Below, piece after piece: positions 19,201-26,736 of a stretch of 64,000 nucleotides of DNA (its first letter is position 1; every line of letters starts with the position of its first letter). Origin of the DNA: Bacteroidales bacterium UBA5548 (lineage in GTDB: Bacteria > Bacteroidota > Bacteroidia > Bacteroidales > UBA932); the NCBI GenBank assembly GCA_002425935.1, contig DINE01000006.1, positions 3,527 through 67,526 on the forward strand, in the 5' to 3' direction. The position numbers and the translations under genes are program-made. Under the pieces are notes generated by a model, which worked only from the letters and a program-made list of their open reading frames with translations, did not search any database and had not been told where the DNA came from.

Positions 19201-19381
19201 GCTCAATATCGGATGCACTTGCTCCCGTATAAGTGGTCATCACCATGACCGCATTGAGCTCTATCTCAGGATAGAGGTCAACCGAAAGTCTTGAGAAAGA
19301 GAAGAGACCAAATACCATTATCCCCACAAAGATGAGGGCCGTGGTAACCGGTTTTTTTACTGCACTTTCGTATATTTTCAT
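16250..19381 (-). CDS. RND efflux pump, inner-membrane transporter
   Basis: Proton-driven tripartite efflux transporter of the AcrB/MexB-CusA superfamily. The protein has 1043 residues. The N-terminal membrane helix (about 10-30) is followed by a large periplasmic porter region and a block of helices at about 335-500, repeated in the second half. The proton-relay aspartates D399-D400 lie in SIAIGMVVDD. The matching Lys is in MLVGIVVKNGIVLIDY near the C-terminal half. Substrate cannot be inferred; the family covers drugs, lipids and metals. Adaptor and TolC genes are upstream, and a PII-like gene overlaps its stop by four bases. Confidence 0.95.
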   Translation of the reverse strand: MKIYESAVKKPVTTALIFVGIMVFGLFSFSRLSVDLYPEIELNAVMVMTTYTGASASDIEQNVTKRMEMSLSTVSDLKKISSVSKDNISLITVEFEYGTDMTEAVNDIRSVIDMLRNFLPEGVENPVILKFNSTMIPVAFISARTTQNVQGLYKILEDKVGNPINRIDGVASVSISGAPQREIQVLTDPRKLEAYRLTVEQVAGVLAMENRNIPGGNIDIGSETFSVKADGEFKSSDEIKDVIVGSFMGRNIYIKDIATVKDTLKERATEVLTNGERAATIVVQKQSGANVVDIAEKIQLELEKIKPQLPPDIKLEMIMDTSEFIKGSIGSLTETVLLAGLFVMIVVLFFLGRWRATFIIILTIPVSLIAAFIYLMITGNTLNIISLSSLSIAIGMVVDDAIVVLENITSHIERGSKPKDAAIYATNEVAVAVVASTLTIVAVFFPLTMVSGLAGIMFKQLGWIVTIIISVSTLAALTLTPMLSSKMLRKDPKRSKAFMFFYAPIERGLDGLDRAYESFLKWALGHRMLVIIASAGLFISSLLLLSKVGTDFFPAVDNSQIGVTVELPVGTRVEHSRELNQYLYNQWKDKYPEIEVMSTTMGQSDGSNIFLSMSNSGTHLISYTMKLTDVNTRKRDIFEISDLMRKDLEAIPEIYRYEVMPGGSNEGMGTGGSSLEMNVLGYDMEDAEEVAHQVAEIMKNTQGLRDVKLSRENYMPQLRVQFDRTKLAMNGISLTTAATAVRNRINGVITTQFREEGNEYDIVVRDEVRFRSNIDDIKAIQLYNNQGRAVRLSEVADVIEDFAPPSIEHLDRERVVKVTGSVYNRPLGDIAAEVTTAVGELTLPANIVVKPSGAYEEQQESFMDMITLLLLVIMLTYIVMAAQFESFRDPFIIMFSLPFAFTGVFVALWLTGTSLSLIALIGAVMLVGIVVKNGIVLIDYINLNKERGMSVMKSVVSGGKSRLRPVLMTTVTTILGMLPMAIGIGEGSEIWQPMGIAIMGGLTVSTILTLIVIPTIYASLHVREMSKKRKAHAKSLNSKTVKR

Positions 19382-19403
19382 CAGTAATTATTTTATTCTT
19401 GGT

Positions 19404-20426
19404 TTACTTTATGTTAAGATCTGATTCTGTAATCTGTACTTTAGAACCATCTATCAGTGAGGTGTTTCCCGCAACTACAATCTTCTGGCCAACCTCAAGT
19501 CCGCTCAAAACTTCGTATATCGCGCCTACTCTCTTACCTAGCTCAATTTTTGTATATTTTACAACATCTCCTTCCAGTACAAATACATATTTATCGTTTG
19601 TCCCCTGTTGTTTTATAACCGCTTTGTCAGGCACAACAACTCTATCCTTTGTTCCAAAGTCCACCTTTGCTCTTGCAAACATTCCCGGACGTATCTGAAG
19701 TGAAGGGTTGTCAATTCTAACCTCTGCCTGGAAAGTTCTGGTTGAGGCGTCAATTACAGGGTGGATAAGCATAACCTTTCCGTTGAACTTTTTACCCGGA
19801 TAGATATCCAAAGTGATTTCGACCGGAGTTCCTGTTTTTACCTGAGGGAAAAACTCTTCTGAGATACCGATAAGTATCTTTACAGGCTGCATCTGCATAA
19901 CAACCAGAATTGGCTGGCCGGGTGCAAGGTCACCGTTATCAAAGTTTTTCTGAACAACGATTCCGTCAATCGGTGAGAGAAGTTTTGTATTAAAATCGAG
20001 GTTTGCAATGCTCTCTTCGGCAATTTTAACCTGGGTCTTCATCTGGTCGTACTGCTGTGCAGGAATACCTCCCGATTTATAAAGTGCCTCAACTCTTGAA
20101 AAGTCAAGCTTAAGGTTTTCCAGCTGAATTTTTGCCTGAGCATAATTTATGCTCTCCATCTGAACAAGCAGCTGACCCTTTTTAACTCTGCTGCCAACCT
20201 CAACATATATCTTCTCTATACGTTGCGCTGCAGCACTTGAAATTACATTTTTAACCATTGGCTCAATATTTCCGGTGAATTCAATTACCTGACTTACCTG
20301 AGCCGTTTCTACCCCGGCAACCTTTACAGGAAAAACCTTCTCTTTTGTCTCCGTTGCTGCCTGTTCTCCCGAGCAGGATGCAAGTGCCAGAGCGCCGATT
20401 AATAATAGAGATGCTATTTTTTTCAT
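19404..20426 (-). CDS. RND efflux periplasmic adaptor lipoprotein
   Basis: Membrane fusion protein (HlyD/AcrA type) that bridges the RND pump and the outer-membrane channel. The lipoprotein signal ends at ALASC with Cys18. The barrel-sandwich lipoyl halves are IEKIYVEVGSRVKKGQLLVQ (about residues 71-90) and LSPIDGIVVQKNFDNGD (about 150-166), flanking a helical hairpin. A C-terminal beta-barrel and membrane-proximal domain follow (PGMFARAKVDF). The length of 340 residues is normal. It lies between the TolC-like and pump genes on the same strand. Confidence 0.94.
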   Translation of the reverse strand: MKKIASLLLIGALALASCSGEQAATETKEKVFPVKVAGVETAQVSQVIEFTGNIEPMVKNVISSAAAQRIEKIYVEVGSRVKKGQLLVQMESINYAQAKIQLENLKLDFSRVEALYKSGGIPAQQYDQMKTQVKIAEESIANLDFNTKLLSPIDGIVVQKNFDNGDLAPGQPILVVMQMQPVKILIGISEEFFPQVKTGTPVEITLDIYPGKKFNGKVMLIHPVIDASTRTFQAEVRIDNPSLQIRPGMFARAKVDFGTKDRVVVPDKAVIKQQGTNDKYVFVLEGDVVKYTKIELGKRVGAIYEVLSGLEVGQKIVVAGNTSLIDGSKVQITESDLNIK

Positions 20427-20452
20427 ATTTCTGAATGATTTGTTTTCTTGTT

Positions 20453-21799
20453 TTAGTTTGTTTCTGTTGTCTCTTTTCCTGTGACCTTCTCGAACTCGTT
20501 TCTGGCCTTAATGAAGTCGTAAATCGTCTGATTCATATTAAGCTGCGATCTTGTAAGGGCAACCTCAGTATCATTAAGCTCGAGTAGTGTGCCTGTACCG
20601 GTTGAGTATCTTACTTTGGCAATTTCGTATCCCTTCTTTGCCTGATTTACCGCCTCTTTATCTGACTCAAGCTGGATTTTAGCCCTCTTCATTTCGTTAA
20701 GAGAGTTTTTGAGTGCAAGGGTAAGGTTGTTTTCTACCATCTCTCTCTGGTAACCCAGCTGTCTTATTCCAACCTGAGTCTGCTTCTCCTTAAGAGAGAT
20801 TGAGAGTTTGTTAAAAATCGGAATCTGAAGTGCAAGGCCCACTGCTACAGAGTTGGTCCACATCCTGTTGAATGAGAACTCTTCGCTCTGCATCTGAAGC
20901 TGGTGATTTGCAAATCCTGCAAGGGACGGGAGTCTCTGTGATCTTATCAGTTCATAGGTTTTGCCCAGTTTTTCGATTTGAATATCGAGGCTCTTTAGCG
21001 AACTGTTGTTATCAAGTGCCATCGTTCCCATTCCGTTAAACTCTGTAATCTCTTTTTCGTAATCTGAAATATCTCCTGCAACCTCAACAGGAGTCTCCAG
21101 ATCGAGTGAAAGCAGTACTTTAAGCTGCATTTTTGCCAGTTCAAGGCCGTTTGATGCCTGTGTGATAGCCGGAAGAAGGTTTCTCACCGCAACATCAGAT
21201 CTTATTTTGTCATACTCAGAGGCTAGTCCGTTTTCGTACATCTTTTTAATATTGTCTGCTGTTTGTCTGGCATTATTGTAACTCTCCTCAAGTACCTTAA
21301 GGGATTGCTCCAGCATCAGGACTCCGTAAAACGAATTCTTAACTTGTGCTATCAGCTCAATTTTTGTGTTTCTTGCCGATTCAAGAGCACTTTTCAGGTC
21401 TATCTCAGACAACTGAATGCTCTTAAAAAGAGTGAGTGAAAATATTGGAACCTGTAGTGTGCTTGTTACTGCATAGCTGTTAGTGGCTCCTATCTCCATT
21501 TTACCTCCCGGAAAAAAATCCGAGAAGAACACAGGTTTAAGTATATTGTTTGTATACTGTGCATTTGTCCCCAGTGACGGTAGCAGTGAGTACCAGTTTT
21601 CTCTCTTAAGCCAGTCAACCCTCTTTATCTCTTCGCCGGCAATTTTTACGCTCAGGTTTTCGTTCAGGGCAATTTCAAGCGCCCTCTCAACGGTAAGCGT
21701 AAGGGTCTCTCCTGCCGCTTCTCTGGCATGGAGTCCGTTGACTGTTGCAACGGAAATCAAAAGTGTTAACGCAATTGTTACTTTTGTCCTTAATTTCAT
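20453..21799 (-). CDS. TolC family outer-membrane efflux channel
   Basis: Outer-membrane factor of the tripartite pump. A signal peptide covers about residues 1-26. Two repeated TolC-like halves show long amphipathic helices; LTVERALEIALNENLSVKIAGEEI at about 35-58 is the typical first helix start, and RYSTGTGTLLELNDTEVALTRSQ near the C-terminus is the classic second-half motif. The length of 448 residues is typical. It is the second gene of the operon, with tetR 7 bases upstream. Confidence 0.94.
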   Translation of the reverse strand: MKLRTKVTIALTLLISVATVNGLHAREAAGETLTLTVERALEIALNENLSVKIAGEEIKRVDWLKRENWYSLLPSLGTNAQYTNNILKPVFFSDFFPGGKMEIGATNSYAVTSTLQVPIFSLTLFKSIQLSEIDLKSALESARNTKIELIAQVKNSFYGVLMLEQSLKVLEESYNNARQTADNIKKMYENGLASEYDKIRSDVAVRNLLPAITQASNGLELAKMQLKVLLSLDLETPVEVAGDISDYEKEITEFNGMGTMALDNNSSLKSLDIQIEKLGKTYELIRSQRLPSLAGFANHQLQMQSEEFSFNRMWTNSVAVGLALQIPIFNKLSISLKEKQTQVGIRQLGYQREMVENNLTLALKNSLNEMKRAKIQLESDKEAVNQAKKGYEIAKVRYSTGTGTLLELNDTEVALTRSQLNMNQTIYDFIKARNEFEKVTGKETTETN

Positions 21800-21806
21800 A
21801 CTTCAG

Positions 21807-22415
21807 TTAATTAGAATTTGCTAAATATTCGTCAATCATTTCTATTCCCATTTTTGTTGCTATCCCTCGGAAGTAGAAGATAACCACCTCCTTGAAAAGC
21901 TCTTTTCTTTTATACTCCTTAACGGGAAACGCGTCGGAGTTCTCTATAAGATGAGATATCTCAATTATAATTTTAGAGACAAGGTCTCTGTCTATGTTCT
22001 CCAGGACAATTCCCTCTTTCTGACCTTTTGCAATATAATCATTAATCCTCTCCAGATGGTAAACTGTCACATTTTCAACAGTTTTCTTATATAAATCGTA
22101 ATAATACTTTCTCAGCTCCTTAAAAAAGTTAATTTTTAGGTTTATTATAATATCAGACTGCGAATTGTGAATTCTGAAGAGCAGATCAAGCACATTCTCT
22201 GACTCCTGCTCAAGCTTGCTTGAATAATCTATCATCTGAACCTTCATAAACTCTATGCACTCTTCCAGGAGTCCGGTTTTATCTGAAAAGTGCTCATAAA
22301 GGGTCCTTTTTGAAATCCCGTTCTCCTTTGCAATATCGTCCATTGTTACAGACTTACAGCCACTTTGAAGAAACAGCTCGGTAGATACTTCAATTATTCT
22401 ATCTCTTATGTCCAT
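21807..22415 (-). CDS. TetR family transcriptional regulator of the RND operon
   Basis: One-component repressor. The N-terminal helix-turn-helix occupies about residues 25-47 (MDDIAKENGISKRTLYEHFSDK). The remaining 150 residues are helical and would bind a small-molecule inducer. It is the first gene of the efflux operon, 7 bases before the tolC-like gene, so it probably represses itself and the pump. A 9-base inverted repeat inside its own promoter is a good operator candidate. The ligand is unknown. Confidence 0.92.
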   Translation of the reverse strand: MDIRDRIIEVSTELFLQSGCKSVTMDDIAKENGISKRTLYEHFSDKTGLLEECIEFMKVQMIDYSSKLEQESENVLDLLFRIHNSQSDIIINLKINFFKELRKYYYDLYKKTVENVTVYHLERINDYIAKGQKEGIVLENIDRDLVSKIIIEISHLIENSDAFPVKEYKRKELFKEVVIFYFRGIATKMGIEMIDEYLANSN

Positions 22416-22440
22416 TTTATAATTACTCTGAATTGGGGCG

Positions 22441-22471
22441 CAAAGGTAATATTGAAAACTTAAAAAACAAA
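22441..22471 (-). promoter_or_regulatory. Promoter of the TetR-RND operon
   Basis: On the minus strand, TTTG (22471-22468), a 19-base spacer and TACCTTTG (22448-22441) form a full Bacteroidota -33/-7 promoter. Transcription would start near 22437, about 20 bases before the tetR ATG. Confidence 0.68.
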
Positions 22472-22483
22472 AATAGTTTTCAA
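22452..22483. promoter_or_regulatory. Candidate TetR operator
   Basis: TTGAAAACT (22452-22460) and AGTTTTCAA (22475-22483) form a perfect 9-base inverted repeat with a 14-base centre. It covers the spacer and -33 of the tetR promoter, where a repressor would block transcription, and lies upstream of the kbl -7 box. Confidence 0.5.
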
Positions 22484-22513
22484 GTTTTATGCCAAATTTT
22501 TATATTTCATTGC

Positions 22514-22521
22514 TAACTTTG
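22514..22521 (+). promoter_or_regulatory. Candidate -7 box for kbl
   Basis: TAACTTTG matches TAnnTTTG and lies 37 bases upstream of the kbl ATG at 22558. It supports that start over an in-frame upstream ATG at 22489, which precedes the box. Confidence 0.45.
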
Positions 22522-22557
22522 TACTTATTCAGTTACAAAATCATTAAAATCAATTAT

Positions 22558-23748
22558 ATGTATTCAAATTATCAGGGATATCTCTCAACAGAACTCACCA
22601 ATATTCAGGAGGCGGGTCTCTATAAACGTGAGAGAATTATTGTAAATCCTCAGCAGGCCAGAATAAAAATCTCTTCGGGTCAGGAGGTGCTTAACTTTTG
22701 TGCCAATAACTATCTTGGGCTTTCAAACAACTCCTCTCTCATTAATGCTGCAAAAAAGGCATTGGACGAGCGTGGTTTCGGCATGTCAAGTGTTCGCTTT
22801 ATTTGCGGAACTCAGGATTTGCACCTTGAGCTGGAGAGAAAAATCTCAGAATTCTTCGGTACCGAAGATGCAATTTTGTATGCAGCATGCTTTGATGCAA
22901 ATGGAGGAGTTTTTGAACCACTTCTTTCAGAAGAGGATGCTATTATATCTGATTCACTGAATCATGCCTCTATTATCGATGGCGTACGTCTTTGCAAAGC
23001 ACAGAGATACCGCTATGCAAATGCCGATATGGATGAGCTTGAGAATTGTCTTAAAGTGGCTCAGGCGCAAAGGTTCCGCCTTATAGTGACAGATGGTGTC
23101 TTCTCGATGGATGGAAATGTAGCGCCACTGGATAAGATATACCAGCTGGCAGAAAAATACAACGCAATGATTATGGTTGATGAGTCACACTCTGCAGGAG
23201 TTGTGGGTGAGACCGGAAGGGGCACCACAGAGCTTTACAACCTCAGGGGTAAGGTTGAAATAATCACCGGAACACTTGGTAAGGCTTTTGGTGGAGCAAT
23301 CGGGGGCTTCACAACAGGTAAGAAGGAGATAATTGATATGCTCAGACAGAGGTCCAGACCTTATCTTTTCTCCAACTCTATTCCTCCAATGGTTGCTGCA
23401 GCCGGAATTGAGATGTTCAACATGATGTCAAAGACCAACGAGCTTCAGGACAAACTTCACAGTAACACTGCCTATTTTCTTGGTAAGATGAAGGATGCAG
23501 GTTTTGACATTAAACCTACCCGCTCTGCCATCTGTGCAGTGATGCTTTACGACGCAAGGCTCTCACAGGAGTTTGCAGCCAAAATGCTCGAAGAGGGTAT
23601 ATATGTTATAGGGTTCTACTTCCCTGTTGTGCCAAAAGATCAGGCTCGGATCCGGGTTCAGATCAGTGCGGGACACGAGCCTGAGCATATTGACAAATGT
23701 GTGGATGCCTTTATTAAGGTTGGGAAAGAGCTGGGAGTGATTAGTTAA
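22558..23748 (+). CDS. kbl: Glycine C-acetyltransferase (2-amino-3-ketobutyrate CoA ligase)
   Basis: PLP enzyme of the alpha-oxoamine synthase family. It splits 2-amino-3-ketobutyrate with CoA to glycine and acetyl-CoA in threonine breakdown, or runs the reverse. The 396-residue protein closely follows the E. coli KBL pattern: VLNFCANNYLGL (about 44-55), FGMSSVRFICGTQDLH (about 74-89), NHASIIDGVRLCK (135-147), VDESHSAG (207-214), and the PLP lysine K242 in GTLGKAFGG. These KBL-specific blocks argue against serine palmitoyltransferase or BioF. No threonine dehydrogenase gene is next to it. Its stop overlaps the stop of the convergent PspC gene. Confidence 0.93.
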   Translation: MYSNYQGYLSTELTNIQEAGLYKRERIIVNPQQARIKISSGQEVLNFCANNYLGLSNNSSLINAAKKALDERGFGMSSVRFICGTQDLHLELERKISEFFGTEDAILYAACFDANGGVFEPLLSEEDAIISDSLNHASIIDGVRLCKAQRYRYANADMDELENCLKVAQAQRFRLIVTDGVFSMDGNVAPLDKIYQLAEKYNAMIMVDESHSAGVVGETGRGTTELYNLRGKVEIITGTLGKAFGGAIGGFTTGKKEIIDMLRQRSRPYLFSNSIPPMVAAAGIEMFNMMSKTNELQDKLHSNTAYFLGKMKDAGFDIKPTRSAICAVMLYDARLSQEFAAKMLEEGIYVIGFYFPVVPKDQARIRVQISAGHEPEHIDKCVDAFIKVGKELGVIS

Positions 23749-25318
23749 ATCTGCGCTCTATCCTATCTTTCTTACGCTCCATCTTCTCTTTGAATTCGTA
23801 GTATCTGCCCTCCCAGCGATCATCAAAATCGCGGTCACGGTCACATTCGAATATCCAGTCCCTGTTGATACGGCTTTCGAAATCGTGTCTTATCGGGTCA
23901 GTTACTATGACTTTAACTCCATCGGGAATATAGAGCATTACCTCTTTGAAGGTTGCGTCAAATTTATCACTCTTTGAGTAAACGTTTGACTTTATTGTTA
24001 TAAGAGAATCTGTTATCTCATAAGATGGCAGATTTTTTTGTGCTTTTACCAGTGCTTCTGAGTAGGTATATGAGTGTGCGTCAGCTCTGGCTTTTAACAT
24101 AAAGCCATCCTCTCTGCTCTGTTTAACTACTCTCAGTTTTGGAAATGCTACAAATTTCTGATTTCTCTTATCACCCTCCATCCAGAATAGTGTATAGCTT
24201 GAGTAGCCGGCATCAAGCATGACTTTAGAATCCGGCACACTGCTCGCTGCTTCAAATTTCACATAAAGGGTATCATATTTATCACTCAGTACACTCTCCT
24301 GCTCGCTGCTTGCTTCACTCCAGAATGGTCTGCTTGCTTTTGCTGCCAGTACTCCGAATGTAAAGATTGAGATAATCCACAGAATGAATATTATAAGACC
24401 CGGACGTAGTCCCGGAGGTCTGAATCCGAAAAGAAGCTGAACACCTCCGTAAAGCATCCCGATAAATGGGAGAAATACCATTGCCAAAAATGCAATTTTC
24501 AGATATAACGGATTCTGAATTCCAATCTCGATGTAGTCAAGAATATCTACAGGGACAACATCCTGAAATATTTCAACTCCCAGAAAGACAAATGAAAGAA
24601 CAAGCAATCCTGTGAGTGAAATTACAATCAGAAATACCGAAACGATTTTCGAAATTATTGTTGCAATAGTACTCATCGCCTCTACACCATCTCTCCTGAT
24701 TCTGCGTCCTGCTCTGTTTATTCCACTCTCCATCTGACGGTGGAAATTGGTAAGATCCAGCGGCTCTCCGTACATTGCGCATCTTTGCTCGACTGTCCTG
24801 GCTTCAGGAATGGCTATCCACATTACTATGTAGGCAAAGACCATAAATGATCCTCCGCCTATGTGAAACATTCCAAAGAATGAGAATCCCAGAAACAGAA
24901 TAACAAAGAGAACCCTTACAAGTGTGGTGTCAATAGAGGTATAGGCTGCAAGGCCGGAACATACCCCTCCAAGGACTTTATTATCAGGATTTCTGAAAAG
25001 TCTTTTGGGTATTCTTCCTTTGTATGTACCTGATGATGTGCTTTTAGAACTTCCGGGATCTTCGTCAATTACGTCGGGTCTTCCAAGAATTGTGATTACC
25101 TCTCTGATTGCAGATGTGGTTACAACATTGTTTGCTCCGCACTTTTCTACGAAGAGCTCGGCCATTCGCTCCTCTATCCCCTCAATAATCTCCTGGCCGT
25201 TTTCCTTGGTGTCGTAATGATCGTGAAGCTCCTCAAGGTAGCCCTTTATGATAAGGAATCCCTCCTCCTCAATGGTGAAGGCAAGATTTCCGATACTTAC
25301 TTTGACAACCTTTTTCAT
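23741..25318 (-). CDS. Large PspC-domain membrane protein
   Basis: A 525-residue envelope protein. Residues 1-90 form a soluble N-terminal domain that is paralogous to that of the shorter PspC protein two genes upstream. A PspC domain follows at about 103-172 (KRLFRNPDNKVLGGVCSGLA then hydrophobic helices). Further membrane segments lie at about 215-240, 270-295 and 305-330. The C-terminal 190 residues are soluble and beta-rich and end in a very charged tail. Phage-shock PspC proteins sense envelope stress. The gene starts one base past the PadR stop, so the three genes form one operon. Confidence 0.85.
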   Translation of the reverse strand: MKKVVKVSIGNLAFTIEEEGFLIIKGYLEELHDHYDTKENGQEIIEGIEERMAELFVEKCGANNVVTTSAIREVITILGRPDVIDEDPGSSKSTSSGTYKGRIPKRLFRNPDNKVLGGVCSGLAAYTSIDTTLVRVLFVILFLGFSFFGMFHIGGGSFMVFAYIVMWIAIPEARTVEQRCAMYGEPLDLTNFHRQMESGINRAGRRIRRDGVEAMSTIATIISKIVSVFLIVISLTGLLVLSFVFLGVEIFQDVVPVDILDYIEIGIQNPLYLKIAFLAMVFLPFIGMLYGGVQLLFGFRPPGLRPGLIIFILWIISIFTFGVLAAKASRPFWSEASSEQESVLSDKYDTLYVKFEAASSVPDSKVMLDAGYSSYTLFWMEGDKRNQKFVAFPKLRVVKQSREDGFMLKARADAHSYTYSEALVKAQKNLPSYEITDSLITIKSNVYSKSDKFDATFKEVMLYIPDGVKVIVTDPIRHDFESRINRDWIFECDRDRDFDDRWEGRYYEFKEKMERKKDRIERRFN

Positions 25319-25319
25319 C

Positions 25320-25661
25320 TTACTGTTTTTTATTTCTGATTAATGCAATTGTTTCAACTATCTCTACCCACGCTGAATCCATCTCTGCAAGTAACTCTCT
25401 TCCCTTGTCGGTTATTGAGTAGTACTTTCTTGGAGGCCCCTGCTGGGACTCCTCCCATCTGTAACTTAGCAATCCCTGATTTTTCTGACGGGTAAGTAAT
25501 GGGTACAATGTCCCCTCTACCACAATCATCTTTGCATCTTTGAGTTCACTTATAAGAGACGAAGCATATGCGTCGTTGTTATTTAGGATACTCAGTATGC
25601 AATACTCCAGAACACCTTTTCGCATTTGCGATTTAATGTTATCTGTATTAATCTCGTTCAT
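25320..25661 (-). CDS. PadR family transcriptional regulator
   Basis: A 113-residue winged-helix regulator. It shows the PadR pattern: KGVLEYCILSILNN at about 14-27, YASSLISELKDA, then VVEGTLYPLLTRQKNQGLLSY (about 47-67), and PPRKYYSITDKGRELL (about 75-90) for the wing. It lies between two PspC genes, 11 bases after the first stop and one base before the second start, so it probably controls this envelope-stress operon, including its own expression. The inducer is unknown. Confidence 0.92.
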   Translation of the reverse strand: MNEINTDNIKSQMRKGVLEYCILSILNNNDAYASSLISELKDAKMIVVEGTLYPLLTRQKNQGLLSYRWEESQQGPPRKYYSITDKGRELLAEMDSAWVEIVETIALIRNKKQ

Positions 25662-25672
25662 AACCCCTCCTT

Positions 25673-26236
25673 TTATCTGTATGTAGAAAATCTTCTGAGA
25701 TTTTCGGCTGTTACCGGTAAACCTCTCATTTCACATTTTTGTGCTGCCGTATAAGCCATCGGCGCAACAATCCATAATATTATGTATCCCCAGAAACCTA
25801 TGCTGCCCATAAATATGGCAACAAAAAAGAGTACCCTCACCAGAACAACGTCAACGTTGAGGTAGAGCGCTAATCCGCTGCAGACACCACCGATAATTTT
25901 ATCGTCGGGATTTCTGTAAAGCTTCTTAACTGCCATGTTGTAGAATGGTTCGTTTTTTACTCCAAAGTCATCCTCCATCTGGCTGCCATCGGGCATTCCC
26001 AGCTGCGATATAATGTTGTTTACCATTGTAATGTTTACAACCTGATATCTGGTGCCAAGAGCTTCAGCAAAAAGTTCGGCTATTCTCTGCTCCAGATCCT
26101 CCATCACATCACCTGAGTGAACACCCATACCCGTCTTCTCTTTAAAGCGGGTGAGATAAAGATTCAATTTCTGATAAGCGTCCTCGTCTATGACAAAACT
26201 TCTACCGCCTATACCTACAGTTACAACCTTTTTCAT
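25673..26236 (-). CDS. Short PspC-domain protein
   Basis: A 187-residue protein from the ATG at 26236; longer in-frame starts lie upstream of the predicted promoter and encode no plausible signal. Residues 1-90 match the N-terminal domain of the larger PspC protein (MKKVV..., EDLEQRIAELFAE against EGIEERMAELFVE). The PspC core is at about 105-160 (KLYRNPDDKIIGGVCSGLALYL plus one or two hydrophobic helices ending in WIVAP). It is first in the PspC-PadR-PspC operon and probably acts in envelope-stress sensing. Confidence 0.87.
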   Translation of the reverse strand: MKKVVTVGIGGRSFVIDEDAYQKLNLYLTRFKEKTGMGVHSGDVMEDLEQRIAELFAEALGTRYQVVNITMVNNIISQLGMPDGSQMEDDFGVKNEPFYNMAVKKLYRNPDDKIIGGVCSGLALYLNVDVVLVRVLFFVAIFMGSIGFWGYIILWIVAPMAYTAAQKCEMRGLPVTAENLRRFSTYR

Positions 26237-26273
26237 TTTTAATCTATTTAATTTTTTATAGAATTTGGTACTG

Positions 26274-26281
26274 CAAATATA
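26274..26281 (-). promoter_or_regulatory. Candidate -7 box for the PspC-PadR-PspC operon
   Basis: The minus strand reads TATATTTG, a TAnnTTTG match 38 bases upstream of the ATG at 26236. No convincing -33 TTTG is present. Confidence 0.42.
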
Positions 26282-26326
26282 TATACATTTTTCAATACCT
26301 TGTATCACATAGTACTAAAATTTTTC

Positions 26327-26358
26327 ACAAAAAAAGCCCGTTACTTGCGTAACGAGCT
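26327..26358 (-). terminator. Rho-independent terminator after secG
   Basis: On the minus strand, GCTCGTTAC, a GCAA loop and GTAACGGGC pair (one G-U) and are followed by seven T. It lies about 25 bases past the secG stop and separates that operon from the PspC cassette. Confidence 0.82.
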
Positions 26359-26381
26359 GATATACTGTGAGAAAATTTTTC

Positions 26382-26732
26382 TTAATTTTCTGTTCCCGAT
26401 GGTGTCTCAGGTGTTGCAGGAGCAGGAGTGACCGGAAATTCCGGCTGACCTTGTACCGGTGCTGTCTGCTCTATTCTCTCCTGGATTGCGTTTTGCTTTC
26501 TGTTGCCTCCGGTTGAAACGAATGCTGTTGCAAGAACGCAAAGCACTAAAATTGTTATTGCAAGTGTCCATGTTGCCTTTTCAAGAAAATCGGCAGTCTG
26601 ACGAACTCCGAAAGTCTGGTTGCCTGAAGCGAAGTTTGCAGCGAGTCCGCCACCTTTTGAATTCTGTACCAACACTACGATTGTCAGCAGAATACTGGCG
26701 ATGACTATAAGGATTGCTATTACGGTATACAT
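26382..26732 (-). CDS. secG: Protein translocase subunit SecG
   Basis: Two-helix subunit of the SecYEG translocon. The first membrane helix is at about residues 3-22 (IAILIVIASILLTIVVLVQ) and leads into the signature NSKGGGLAANFASGNQTFGVRQTADFLEKATW. The second helix is at about 55-73. The C-terminal 40 residues are rich in Pro, Glu and Thr; this tail is longer than in E. coli SecG but common in Bacteroidota. It is the last gene of the sigma-54 activator/LptE/TPR/SecG string. Confidence 0.94.
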   Translation of the reverse strand: MYTVIAILIVIASILLTIVVLVQNSKGGGLAANFASGNQTFGVRQTADFLEKATWTLAITILVLCVLATAFVSTGGNRKQNAIQERIEQTAPVQGQPEFPVTPAPATPETPSGTEN

Positions 26733-26736
26733 AATA

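Noticed and set aside
26267..26299. PadR operator made of GGTACTG and CAATACC
   Set aside because: The match is imperfect (6 of 7) and the AT-rich sequence has many similar short repeats; not convincing.
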